Source: Spartobacteria bacterium (GTDB lineage: Bacteria; Verrucomicrobiota; Verrucomicrobiia; Chthoniobacterales; Chthoniobacteraceae). From it: a stretch of DNA of 6,186 nt. Shown in pieces: positions 1 through 5,484 of this stretch. A program made the position numbers and the translations under genes. Position 1 is the stretch's first letter, and the number at the start of each line of letters is the position of its first letter. Under the pieces are notes generated by a model. The model had not been told where the DNA came from, made no database searches, and saw nothing but the letters and a program-made list of their open reading frames with translations. The stretch is taken from positions 1 to 6,186 of the forward strand of contig JANXZI010000732.1 in assembly GCA_025355595.1 (NCBI GenBank), read 5' to 3'.

Positions 1-1
1 C

Positions 2-208
2 AAGGACACCGTGGACGGACTGGAGTTCGAGACCGTTGAAATTGAGATCCTGCACCCGACCTCGGGCGCAGTCGTGCTCAGCCAGAAGTATTATTGGCGC
101 CTCATCAATGGCTATGACTTCGGCATCACCATCTCCACCAACAACGACAAGGATCGGCAGGCGCTCCTCTCCGTCGTCACCTCCTCGAAGTTCAGCAAGC
201 GGGACTGA
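2..208 (+). CDS. C-terminal end of an unidentified protein (5' truncated)
   Basis: An open frame enters from the left edge and stops at a TGA at 206-208, giving about 68 C-terminal residues. The GTG at 11 is most likely an internal Val, because the frame is open to the window edge. The fragment has alternating hydrophobic and polar stretches (EIEILH, GAVVLSQKYYW, GYDFGITIS) that suggest beta strands. It ends ALLSVVTSSKFSKRD, a short helix and strand before a charged tail. This ending faintly recalls PsbP/DUF1795-like folds, but that is a guess. No signal peptide, membrane segment or catalytic motif is visible in what remains. Codon use (G or C at third positions) matches the neighbours, so I take it as a real gene. 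Its function cannot be named. It is followed by a 116-bp gap before the DUF3592 gene. Confidence 0.6.
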   Translation, partial: KDTVDGLEFETVEIEILHPTSGAVVLSQKYYWRLINGYDFGITISTNNDKDRQALLSVVTSSKFSKRD

Positions 209-324
209 TTGGTCCGCCTCATGTTCCGCGCGGCTTTGAACCGACTGGGGAGCCTCAGCGAGGATCCGGCCCGCTCGCGGCTTGAATCCAGCAGGTGAAT
301 CGGCGAGACGATGCGCGCCGCGCG

Positions 325-2013
325 ATGAACGTCACCATTTCCTCCAGTTCCAACTCCGCCGCTGGCAAGGGCTGCGCCACGCTTTTCTTCAGCATCTTCG
401 CGATCGCGGGGACGGTGTTCCTCGGTTTTTTCTGCTGGGCCGGGTGGAACACCGCGCGCGCGTATGCGTGGAAGAAGACCGACTGCGTGATCGAGTCGTC
501 GGCGATCCAGGAGAGTCACGACAGCACGGGGTTCGACGTGAGCTACACGTATCGCTTCGGGGGGCGGAACTACACGGGCAACCGGTACACCGCCGGCATG
601 TTGTCCACGATGAACTCGGCGTCGGCGCAGCGCGCGCTCGCGCGTTATCCGAAAGGCGCAGCGGCGTATTGCTACGTGAACGCCTCCTCGCCCGCCGAGA
701 GCGCGCTGCTGCGGGGCAATCTGTGGGTGCTGCTGTTTGGGCTGATTCCGCTGGTGTTCATCGCGGTCGGCGTCGGTGGCATCATTTTCGTGTGGCGCAC
801 GAAGCCGGGAGCCGGGGGAGCGGTCTCCGAGCGGTTGCGCGGGGGAAAGGGTGGCGTGCTCGGGATCCGGATTTTCGGCTCCGTGTTCATTCTCGTCGGT
901 GGCGGGCTGATGTATGTGATGCTGGTCCACCCGATGCTGAAAGAAATGGCCGCGGCAAAATGGCCGCAGGTGCCGTGCGAGATCCTCTCCAGCAAAGTCG
1001 GGCAGCACAGCGGGAGCAAGGGCGGGCACACCTATTCGGTGGACGTGCGCTACCGCTACACGATCGGCGGCCGGGAATGGATCGGCACGAACTACAATTT
1101 CGACACCGGCACGAGCAGCAGCCTTGGCTGGCGCGCGGTGGTCGTAGTGTCGCTGCCTGCGGGGAAAAAGACGCTCTGCCATGTGAATCCCGACGATCCG
1201 CTCGACGCGGTGCTGAGCGTGCAGGGATCGCCCGACCGCTGGTTCGGCCTCATCCCCGGAGTATTTCTCATTGTTGGGCTGTTCATTTTTTTCAAGGCGC
1301 CCGCCGCCGCACGCAAGGGCAGCGTCGTCCCGCTCAGCGTCACGGCCACGGACAGCGGCCTGCCCGCGATCCGGCAGGGCGGCGCGACGGGTGAGACGGA
1401 GCTGAAGCAGGCGGCTCCGCCCGGCTGCGCCTTCGCGGCGCTCATGCTCTTCGCTCTTGTCTGGAACGGCATCGTGTGGGCGATCCTGCTCAGCCTCGGC
1501 CCGCGCGAGACGGTGGCGCGGATTTTTCTCGGCATCTTCGCGGCCATCGGCCTCGGGATTGCCGTGGGTGCAGTCTACCGGCTCCTCGCGCTTTTCAATC
1601 CGCGCCCCGTCCTCACCGTGAGCGCGCCCGCCGTGCCGCTCGGCGGCACGCTCGAGGTGCGCTGGCGCTTCACGGGAAATGTGCGCCGCATCGTGAAGCT
1701 CACGATCTCGCTCATGGCACGCGAGGAGGCGACCTACCGCCGCGGCACGACGACCACGACGGATCGGAGTGTTTTCGTGAACACCGTGCTGCTCGACACC
1801 GCCGACCGCGCGCAGTTCGCCAGCGGCAGCGTGCAGGTGGAGATCCCGCGTGATCTCATCCACACCTTCACCGCGCCGAACAACCAGATCGTCTGGATGC
1901 TGCACGTGCATGGCGACATCCCGCGGTGGCCGGATGTGAACGCGGAATTTCCCATCACCGTCCTGCCGCGCGAGACGGCCACATTTTTCCAGGAACAACC
2001 ACCCACCCCATGA
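325..2013 (+). CDS. Six-helix membrane protein with two DUF3592-like domains and an arrestin-like tail
   Basis: 562 residues from the ATG at 325; an in-frame GTG at 295 would add ten polar, Arg-rich residues and has no better ribosome site. Predicted helices lie near residues 17-40, 133-157, 180-203, 305-323, 368-391 and 399-421. Two similar domains sit in the loops after helices 1 and 3, at about 49-129 and 213-303. Each runs from a Cys strand (TDCVIESS, VPCEILSS) through a Y-Y/R-Y segment and a Gly-Gly turn (FGGRNYTG, IGGREWIG) to a Cys strand and VNxxxP (YCYVNASSP, LCHVNPDDP). This is the DUF3592 pattern. Basic residues in the 158-178 and 324-332 loops place the duplicated domains outside and both termini inside. 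Residues 427-549 look like a beta sandwich of arrestin type (PLGGTLEVRW early, IVWMLHVHGDIP late), which is inference. The stop overlaps the next start. The function of DUF3592 proteins is not established; a membrane sensor or scaffold is possible. Confidence 0.85.
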   Translation: MNVTISSSSNSAAGKGCATLFFSIFAIAGTVFLGFFCWAGWNTARAYAWKKTDCVIESSAIQESHDSTGFDVSYTYRFGGRNYTGNRYTAGMLSTMNSASAQRALARYPKGAAAYCYVNASSPAESALLRGNLWVLLFGLIPLVFIAVGVGGIIFVWRTKPGAGGAVSERLRGGKGGVLGIRIFGSVFILVGGGLMYVMLVHPMLKEMAAAKWPQVPCEILSSKVGQHSGSKGGHTYSVDVRYRYTIGGREWIGTNYNFDTGTSSSLGWRAVVVVSLPAGKKTLCHVNPDDPLDAVLSVQGSPDRWFGLIPGVFLIVGLFIFFKAPAAARKGSVVPLSVTATDSGLPAIRQGGATGETELKQAAPPGCAFAALMLFALVWNGIVWAILLSLGPRETVARIFLGIFAAIGLGIAVGAVYRLLALFNPRPVLTVSAPAVPLGGTLEVRWRFTGNVRRIVKLTISLMAREEATYRRGTTTTTDRSVFVNTVLLDTADRAQFASGSVQVEIPRDLIHTFTAPNNQIVWMLHVHGDIPRWPDVNAEFPITVLPRETATFFQEQPPTP

Positions 2014-2411
2014 TCCGCCTCGGCCTCCGCGAAAACCAGACTGCCTTCCGCCCCGGCGAGACGATCGCCGGCGCGGTGCTGTGGGAATATGAAAAGGTGC
2101 CGGCCGGCGCCGAGGTGCGGCTCGTGTGGTTCACGCGTGGCAAGGGCACGGAGGACGGCGGCATCGCGGCGACCGTGGCGTTCGCCGGGCCGCCTGCCGC
2201 GGACACGCGCGAATTCAGCTTCGATGCGCCGAACGGCCCGTACAGTTTTTCCGGCACACTCATCGCCGTGCTGTGGGCCGTGGAATTCGTCGTGATGCCC
2301 GGCGGCGAATTTCAGCGCATCGAGATCGTGATCGCGCCCGACGCACAGGAGATCCACTTGCCGAGGATCGAGCAGCCGAAGGCCGGAGGGCTGCAAGCGC
2401 GGCGGAGCTAG
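2010..2411 (+). CDS. Small arrestin-like beta-sandwich protein, coupled to the DUF3592 gene
   Basis: 133 residues from the ATG at 2010, which overlaps the TGA of the upstream gene (ATGA), so translation is probably coupled. The frame stays open upstream to 1926, but those codons lie inside the neighbour and are rejected. There is no signal peptide or membrane helix, so the protein is probably cytoplasmic. It begins MIRLGLRENQTAFRPGETI, then W25, WFTRG at 40-44, a strand ending FDAP at 71-74, IAVLWAVEFVVMP at 85-97 and FQRIEIVIAP at 101-110. The order P-GE-TI, W, P-x-F, I-x-V-x-W, F-x-I-x-V-x-P matches the C-terminal tail of the upstream protein (PLGGTL, W, IVWMLHVHGDIP, FPITVLP). I infer a shared arrestin-like fold and an old duplication. 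It may bind the same partner as that tail or pair with it. No enzymatic motif is visible. Confidence 0.75.
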   Translation: MIRLGLRENQTAFRPGETIAGAVLWEYEKVPAGAEVRLVWFTRGKGTEDGGIAATVAFAGPPAADTREFSFDAPNGPYSFSGTLIAVLWAVEFVVMPGGEFQRIEIVIAPDAQEIHLPRIEQPKAGGLQARRS

Positions 2412-2482
2412 ACTCGGGGAAAGCGACGCATCGCCAAAGTGTGAAATCTCGACGGCGTGGACGAAGACGCCTGCGGCGGGCT

Positions 2483-2583
2483 CAACGCCCAACGCCCAAC
2501 GCCCAACATCCAAGGCGGACAATGCGGCGAATGCAGATTTTTTCCTTGGGAGTTGGGCGTTGGGCGTTGGGCGTTGGGCGTTG
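2483..2583. repeat. Inverted array of GGGCGTT heptamers
   Basis: The left arm has three AACGCCC units (2484-2504) and ends AACATCCAAGG. The right arm starts CCTTGGGAGTT and carries four GGGCGTT units (2555-2582). Bases 2483-2515 pair with 2544-2576 over 33 positions with only two adjacent mismatches (AT against GA). The loop is 28 nt and ends in a T run (2538-2543). The right arm has one heptamer more than the left, as expected for slippage. The element starts 72 nt after the arrestin-like gene and ends before the ATPase promoter. RNA from it would fold very stably and could end transcription or protect the mRNA 3' end. A dispersed intergenic repeat (REP or MITE-like) is the other reading. 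Confidence 0.85.
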
Positions 2584-2601
2584 AATTTTCCACAGCCGTC
2601 C

Positions 2602-2630
2602 TTGCGATGCCCTCGCAACTCCGCTAAGGC
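2602..2630 (+). promoter_or_regulatory. Putative promoter of the ATPase gene
   Basis: TTGCGA at 2602-2607 and TAAGGC at 2625-2630 are separated by 17 bp. An ATG starts 6 nt after the second box, where transcription would be expected to begin. The match to the sigma-70 consensus is modest (4 of 6 and 2 of 6). Support comes from the same geometry before the GNAT gene at 3283. Confidence 0.35.
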
Positions 2631-2636
2631 CACGCC

Positions 2637-2666
2637 ATGCAGCCAAGCCCCTCCACCCCGCAGTGA
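2637..2666 (+). CDS. Possible 9-codon leader ORF before the ATPase
   Basis: ATG at 2637 opens a frame for MQPSPSTPQ that stops at TGA 2664-2666. The stop overlaps the GTG start of the ATPase gene (GTGA, 2663-2666). The ATG sits 6 nt after the putative -10 box, so it could be the first codon of a leaderless transcript. Ribosomes could then reinitiate at the GTG, which has no ribosome binding site of its own. Pro and Ser account for six of nine residues. An ORF this short may arise by chance. A sequencing slip joining it to the ATPase is also possible. Confidence 0.35.
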   Translation: MQPSPSTPQ

Positions 2667-3229
2667 CCGCCCGCGCAAATCCATTTGCCACCTGCCATCT
2701 GGAGAGCATCCCGTTCCGGTTTCCGGCGGGCCAGGGCTGGGACACGCTGCTAAAGCGCCTCGAGGATCTGAAGTGGTGCGCGAGCATCGTCGGCGGGAAC
2801 GGCGTCGGAAAGACCACGCTGCTCGAACAGCTTTTCCCGCACCTCGAAGCGCGCGGATTCGAGCCCGTCATCTTCCGCCTCCAGACCGAGAGCGGCATGA
2901 AGGAAAAGGATCGCCTCGCGGAAAAGATCCGCGAGGTGAAGGCGCCGCGCTTCATCCTGCTCGACGGCGCGGAGCAGCTCTCCACGCGCCAGTGGCTCTC
3001 CATCCGCGCTGCCGCGAGCGAGGCCGCGGGATTCATCGTCACCGTCCACCGCACGAGCCGCCTCCCCGTCGCGCTCGAGCTGGAGGCTTCGTCGAAGCTG
3101 CTCAAGGGCCTCGTGGAAAGTCTTACTGGCGGTGCGCTGCCGGATGGCGAGGCCGAGGCGCTCTTCCACCGCCACCGCGCAAACCTCCGCGACTGCCTGC
3201 GCGAGCTGTATGATCGCTGGGCGGGGTAG
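2663..3229 (+). CDS. Small P-loop ATPase (AAA/STAND-like)
   Basis: 188 residues from a GTG at 2663; no ATG lies before the P-loop. Walker A is GGNGVGKTT at 44-52, with K50 and T51 contacting ATP phosphates. Walker B is FILLDGAEQL at 97-106, with D101 for Mg2+ and E104 or a neighbour as likely catalytic base. FIVTVHRT at 124-131 resembles a sensor-1 strand ending in Thr/His. The C-terminus (HRHRANLRDCLRELYDRW, 169-186) is a basic helix like the NxRExLRELYD endings I recall in small ATPases of planctomycetes and verrucomicrobia. It has no helicase, ABC signature or transposition-partner motif, and at under 200 residues it is close to a bare core domain. ATP binding and probably hydrolysis are well supported. 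The target is unknown and no neighbour is an obvious partner. Its start overlaps the stop of a possible 9-codon leader. Confidence 0.85.
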   Translation: MTARANPFATCHLESIPFRFPAGQGWDTLLKRLEDLKWCASIVGGNGVGKTTLLEQLFPHLEARGFEPVIFRLQTESGMKEKDRLAEKIREVKAPRFILLDGAEQLSTRQWLSIRAAASEAAGFIVTVHRTSRLPVALELEASSKLLKGLVESLTGGALPDGEAEALFHRHRANLRDCLRELYDRWAG

Positions 3230-3282
3230 GCCCCATCGTGCGGGCGATCTCGCGCGCCCTCATGAAAATGCTCACGGGACGA

Positions 3283-3311
3283 TTGCATTCCAAAAATCCC
3301 GCCTCTAGCGT
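3283..3311 (+). promoter_or_regulatory. Putative leaderless promoter of the GNAT gene
   Basis: TTGCAT at 3283-3288, a 17-bp spacer, then TAGCGT at 3306-3311, which fits a TAnnnT -10 box. The ATG at 3318 begins 6 nt later, so the mRNA may start at or near the A of the start codon. TTGC lies 35 nt before the ATG, exactly as in the ATPase promoter at 2602. Confidence 0.4.
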
Positions 3312-3317
3312 GCGCTC

Positions 3318-3842
3318 ATGAAGCTCGTTCGTTGGAAGCGGTTCGCCTGGGATCTCTCAAAGCTCCCCGCCTTTGAATCGCGCCTCCCCTCCGCATTTAA
3401 TATCCGCGCCGCCTCGCGCGATGAGGAAAAGACCGTCCATCAGGTCATTTTCACCGCCTTCGGCCTCGACACCGCGTGGGGCGATTCCATCCGGATGGTG
3501 CGGGAGTACATTGAGGCGCATCTGGCGGCCAGCTTTGCGCACCGCGCCGTGCCCTGCCTCGTGCTCACGCATGGCACGCGCATCATCGCCGCCTCCGCGC
3601 TGAATGTGAACGACGACGCGCAGAGTCACCTCATCTCCGGTCCGTGCGTGCTCTCGGAATACCGCAGCCGTGGCATCGGCACCACGCTGCTCCACGAATC
3701 GCTCGAACACCTCAAAGGCGCCGGCCTCGCGACGGCCTACGGCATTTCCAAGGAGAACGTCCCCGCGAGCCGCTTTATTTATCCGAAGTTCGGATCGACG
3801 AACGTCGAGTACGACTACGAAGGCCTGATGGCCGCGAAGTAA
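3318..3842 (+). CDS. GNAT-family N-acetyltransferase
   Basis: 174 residues. It probably transfers an acetyl group from acetyl-CoA to an amine; the substrate is unknown. The acetyl-CoA pyrophosphate loop of GNAT motif A is visible at 116-121 (R-S-R-G-I-G), after strand SGPCVLSEY (108-115) and before helix TTLLHESLEHLKGAG. Motif B is N147-V-P-A-S-R-F-I-Y-P-K-F-G159, the usual N-x-x-A-x-x-x-Y-x-K-x-G helix. The fold starts at FNIRAASRDEEKTVHQVIF (27-45). The first 26 residues are an extension rich in Trp, Arg and Lys (MKLVRWKRFAWDLSKLP) not needed for the core. Start choice: the ATG at 3318 lies 6 nt after a -10-like box, consistent with a leaderless mRNA. It sits 88 bp after the ATPase and seems to be its own transcription unit. 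It could equally act on a small molecule or a protein N-terminus. Confidence 0.88.
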   Translation: MKLVRWKRFAWDLSKLPAFESRLPSAFNIRAASRDEEKTVHQVIFTAFGLDTAWGDSIRMVREYIEAHLAASFAHRAVPCLVLTHGTRIIAASALNVNDDAQSHLISGPCVLSEYRSRGIGTTLLHESLEHLKGAGLATAYGISKENVPASRFIYPKFGSTNVEYDYEGLMAAK

Positions 3843-3860
3843 GGCGCGGTGCAGACGGAT

Positions 3861-3881
3861 CAGCGGCACGGCTCGCCGCTG
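3861..3881 (+). terminator. Hairpin after the GNAT gene, possible terminator
   Basis: CAGCGGC (3861-3867) and GCCGCTG (3875-3881) form a perfect 7-bp stem with a 7-nt loop, starting 19 nt after the GNAT stop. No U tract follows, so it is not a classic intrinsic terminator. It could stabilise the 3' end or be chance in GC-rich DNA. Confidence 0.3.
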
Positions 3882-3949
3882 GCCGCACACGCTGCCAAGC
3901 CGGGGAAATATTCGCGTGCGCGCAGTGCGGCTGCACGCATCGTGCGGCC

Positions 3950-4636
3950 ATGAGAATCCATTCGATCGAGCACGCGGCCTTCGAGGGGCCGGGGCGCATC
4001 GCGGCGTGGGCGGCGGCGCGCGGCCACACGCTGGCGCGCACGGCCCTGCACGAGGGAGAACGGCCACCCCCGCCCGATGCGTTCGATCTCCTCGTGGTCA
4101 TGGGCGGGCCGATGAGCATCCACGATCACCGCGATCATCCGTGGCTGCCGATCGAGAAGGATTTTTTGAAAATGGTGATCGGCACGCGCCAGCCGATCCT
4201 CGGAATCTGCCTCGGCGCGCAGCTTCTCGCCGATGCGCTCGGCGGCAAGGTGTTCCAAAATCCCGTGAAGGAGATCGGCTGGTTCCCCGTGCGGATGCTG
4301 GATCGCCGCGCGCCCTTCGCGGCATTCCCCGAGCGGCTCACGGTGATGCATTGGCACGGCGACACCTTCACGATCCCCGAGGGCGCGCGGCGCGTGGCGG
4401 AGAGCGATGCGTGCGCAAACCAGGCGTTCGTTTTCGGCGAGCATGTGGTCGGCCTGCAGTTCCACATCGAGCTGGAGAAAGTCGGCATCGAGGATCTCGC
4501 AGCGGCGTCGCTCGACGAAGCAGGCACTGCGCCATTCATCCAGTCGCGCGAACAACTCATCGCGCCGCCGCCGGAGAGCGACGCAGCGGGCGCGGTGCTC
4601 TGGGCGCTGCTGGATGAGCTTTGCGGAGCCGCGTGA
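3950..4636 (+). CDS. Class I glutamine amidotransferase (GMP synthase-like GATase domain protein)
   Basis: 228 residues. The frame is open back to 3644, but the longer version would overlap about 200 bp of the GNAT gene; the ATG at 3950 gives a normal family start (MRIHSIEH). Visible motifs are LLVVMGGPMSIHD (47-59, oxyanion region), the nucleophile elbow GICLGAQ with Cys87 (85-91), HWHGD (134-138), and LQFHIE (169-174), where His172 and Glu174 complete the Cys-His-Glu triad. In most relatives the last motif is QFHPE, so Ile replaces Pro. Such enzymes release ammonia from glutamine for a synthetase, or hydrolyse gamma-glutamyl compounds. No synthetase domain or partner gene is next to it, as is usual for the free-standing COG0518-like group. 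The true substrate is therefore open. The 107-bp gap upstream contains one hairpin and no clear promoter or ribosome binding site. Confidence 0.9.
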   Translation: MRIHSIEHAAFEGPGRIAAWAAARGHTLARTALHEGERPPPPDAFDLLVVMGGPMSIHDHRDHPWLPIEKDFLKMVIGTRQPILGICLGAQLLADALGGKVFQNPVKEIGWFPVRMLDRRAPFAAFPERLTVMHWHGDTFTIPEGARRVAESDACANQAFVFGEHVVGLQFHIELEKVGIEDLAAASLDEAGTAPFIQSREQLIAPPPESDAAGAVLWALLDELCGAA

Positions 4637-4682
4637 TTTTTTCAGCGACCGGCCACGGACCTGCACGGCGGAGGGGCGATCT

Positions 4683-4697
4683 CCTTTTGTCAAAAGG
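4683..4697. promoter_or_regulatory. 15-nt perfect palindrome, possible operator
   Basis: CCTTTTG and CAAAAGG flank a single central T at 4690, giving seven perfect base-pair matches. It is AT-rich in a GC-rich background and lies 95 nt before the DUF4412 start. The one-base centre makes it unlikely as an RNA hairpin but plausible as a binding site for a dimeric regulator. It directly abuts the hexamer repeat. Confidence 0.3.
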
Positions 4698-4698
4698 C

Positions 4699-4728
4699 GT
4701 TGGGGTAGGCGCGGGCGTCGGCGTCGGC
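4699..4728. repeat. Degenerate GTNGGC hexamer tandem repeat
   Basis: Five consecutive 6-base units are readable: GTTGGG, GTAGGC, GCGGGC, GTCGGC, GTCGGC. All keep G at position 1 and GG at positions 4-5. Read in the open frame it would code alternating Val/Ala and Gly, but it lies upstream of the signal-peptide start at 4792 and is probably non-coding. It shares the stretch GGCGTTGGG (4696-4704) with the heptamer array at 2555-2582. Confidence 0.55.
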
Positions 4729-4749
4729 GGGGAAATCACCCCACTTTTT
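4729..4749 (+). terminator. Weak terminator-like hairpin after the amidotransferase gene
   Basis: GGGG (4729-4732) and CCCC (4739-4742) can form a 4-bp stem with a 6-nt loop, followed after AC by five T (4745-4749). The stem is short, so this is only a candidate end for the amidotransferase transcript. Confidence 0.2.
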
Positions 4750-4791
4750 CCCTTTCACCGCACCGTGGTTCAGGGCAGCCTGCTTGACTTT

Positions 4792-5484
4792 ATGAAGCTC
4801 TTCCTCCGCCTCGCCCCGCTCTTTCTCACCGCCGCGTTTGCGCGCGCGGACGTTATCATCGAGCAGAAAATGGAATCTGCGATGATCAATGGCAACGTCA
4901 CGATGAAGCTGAAGGGCGAGCAGGCCCGCATGGACATGCCGAGCCCGCTGGGCGGCAACGTCACCACGCTCATGAATTTCAAGACCGGCGAGATGGTCAC
5001 GCTCCTGCACCAGCAGAAGATGGCGATGAAGCTGAACCTCTCCGACGTGAAGAAGCAGCAGGAGGCCGGACAGAAGGCGCTCGGCGTGGATCCTTCAAAA
5101 GTCGAAAAGCCCAAGGCGACCGGCACGAAGGAAAAGGTCGGCGACCACGAGACCGAGATTTTTGAAATGAATCAGGGCACCCTCACGGCCAAGCTGTGGA
5201 TCGCGAAGGATTTCCCGGATGCCCAGTCCATCAAGGATCAGATGATGAAGCTCAGCAGCGCGATGGGTGGAGCGGGCTTCGACCCGAGCAAAGTGGACGT
5301 GCCCGGCATGGTCGTGAAAAGCGAAGTGAGCACGCCGGTCGGCAAGATGACCATCACACTCATCTCGGCGAAGCAGACGCCGGTCGAAGACAAGGAATTT
5401 GAAAAGCCCGAGGGCTACACGGACATGGCGATGCCAAAGCTTCCCGGTGCCCCCGAGCCCGCCCCCGCAGATCCGAAAAAATAA
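4792..5484 (+). CDS. Secreted DUF4412-domain protein
   Basis: 230 residues from the ATG at 4792. The frame is open to 4621, but that part reads through the hexamer repeat. The ATG at 4792 gives a clean signal peptide: MKLFLRLAPLFLTAAFARA with cleavage after Ala19 (A-R-A, then D20). No lipobox Cys is present, so the mature protein is probably periplasmic or exported. The body follows the DUF4412 plan: an opening strand with E-x-K-M (24-27), N-G-N-V-T-M-K-L (33-40), R-M-D-M (46-49), a central strand KEKVGDHETEIFEM (113-126), LTAKLWIAKDFP (131-142), and a final KMTITLISAKQTPVEDKEFEKPEGY. DPSKV occurs twice (100-104, 165-169), each followed by a Pro. Methionine is unusually frequent (18 of 230). 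The tail is Pro/Ala/Lys-rich. The function of DUF4412 is unknown; the fold resembles outer-membrane lipoprotein carrier-type sheets, which is inference. Its stop overlaps the Maf start (TAATG). Confidence 0.85.
   Translation: MKLFLRLAPLFLTAAFARADVIIEQKMESAMINGNVTMKLKGEQARMDMPSPLGGNVTTLMNFKTGEMVTLLHQQKMAMKLNLSDVKKQQEAGQKALGVDPSKVEKPKATGTKEKVGDHETEIFEMNQGTLTAKLWIAKDFPDAQSIKDQMMKLSSAMGGAGFDPSKVDVPGMVVKSEVSTPVGKMTITLISAKQTPVEDKEFEKPEGYTDMAMPKLPGAPEPAPADPKK

Noticed and set aside
112..1998. A 628-codon open frame on the minus strand across the DUF3592 gene
   Set aside because: It is antisense to a well-supported membrane protein. Its translation is a monotonous Arg/His/Ala/Glu mix without motifs, typical of a shadow frame in GC-rich DNA.
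2483..2583. CRISPR array
   Set aside because: The units are contiguous 7-mers in inverted orientation without unique spacers, and no cas gene is present.
3644..3949. Extended start for the amidotransferase
   Set aside because: It would overlap about 200 bp of the GNAT gene in another frame, and the added residues have no family similarity; ATG 3950 gives the normal N-terminus.
3860..4693. A 277-codon minus-strand frame over the amidotransferase
   Set aside because: It lies opposite the intact amidotransferase motifs and has shadow-like composition, so it is not a gene.
4702..4732. G-quadruplex
   Set aside because: Only three G runs of three or more are present; the fourth would have to be a GG, so only a weak two-layer form is possible.
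4621..4791. Extended start for the DUF4412 protein through the hexamer repeat
   Set aside because: The extension would bury the signal peptide that begins at 4792 and overlaps the amidotransferase end.
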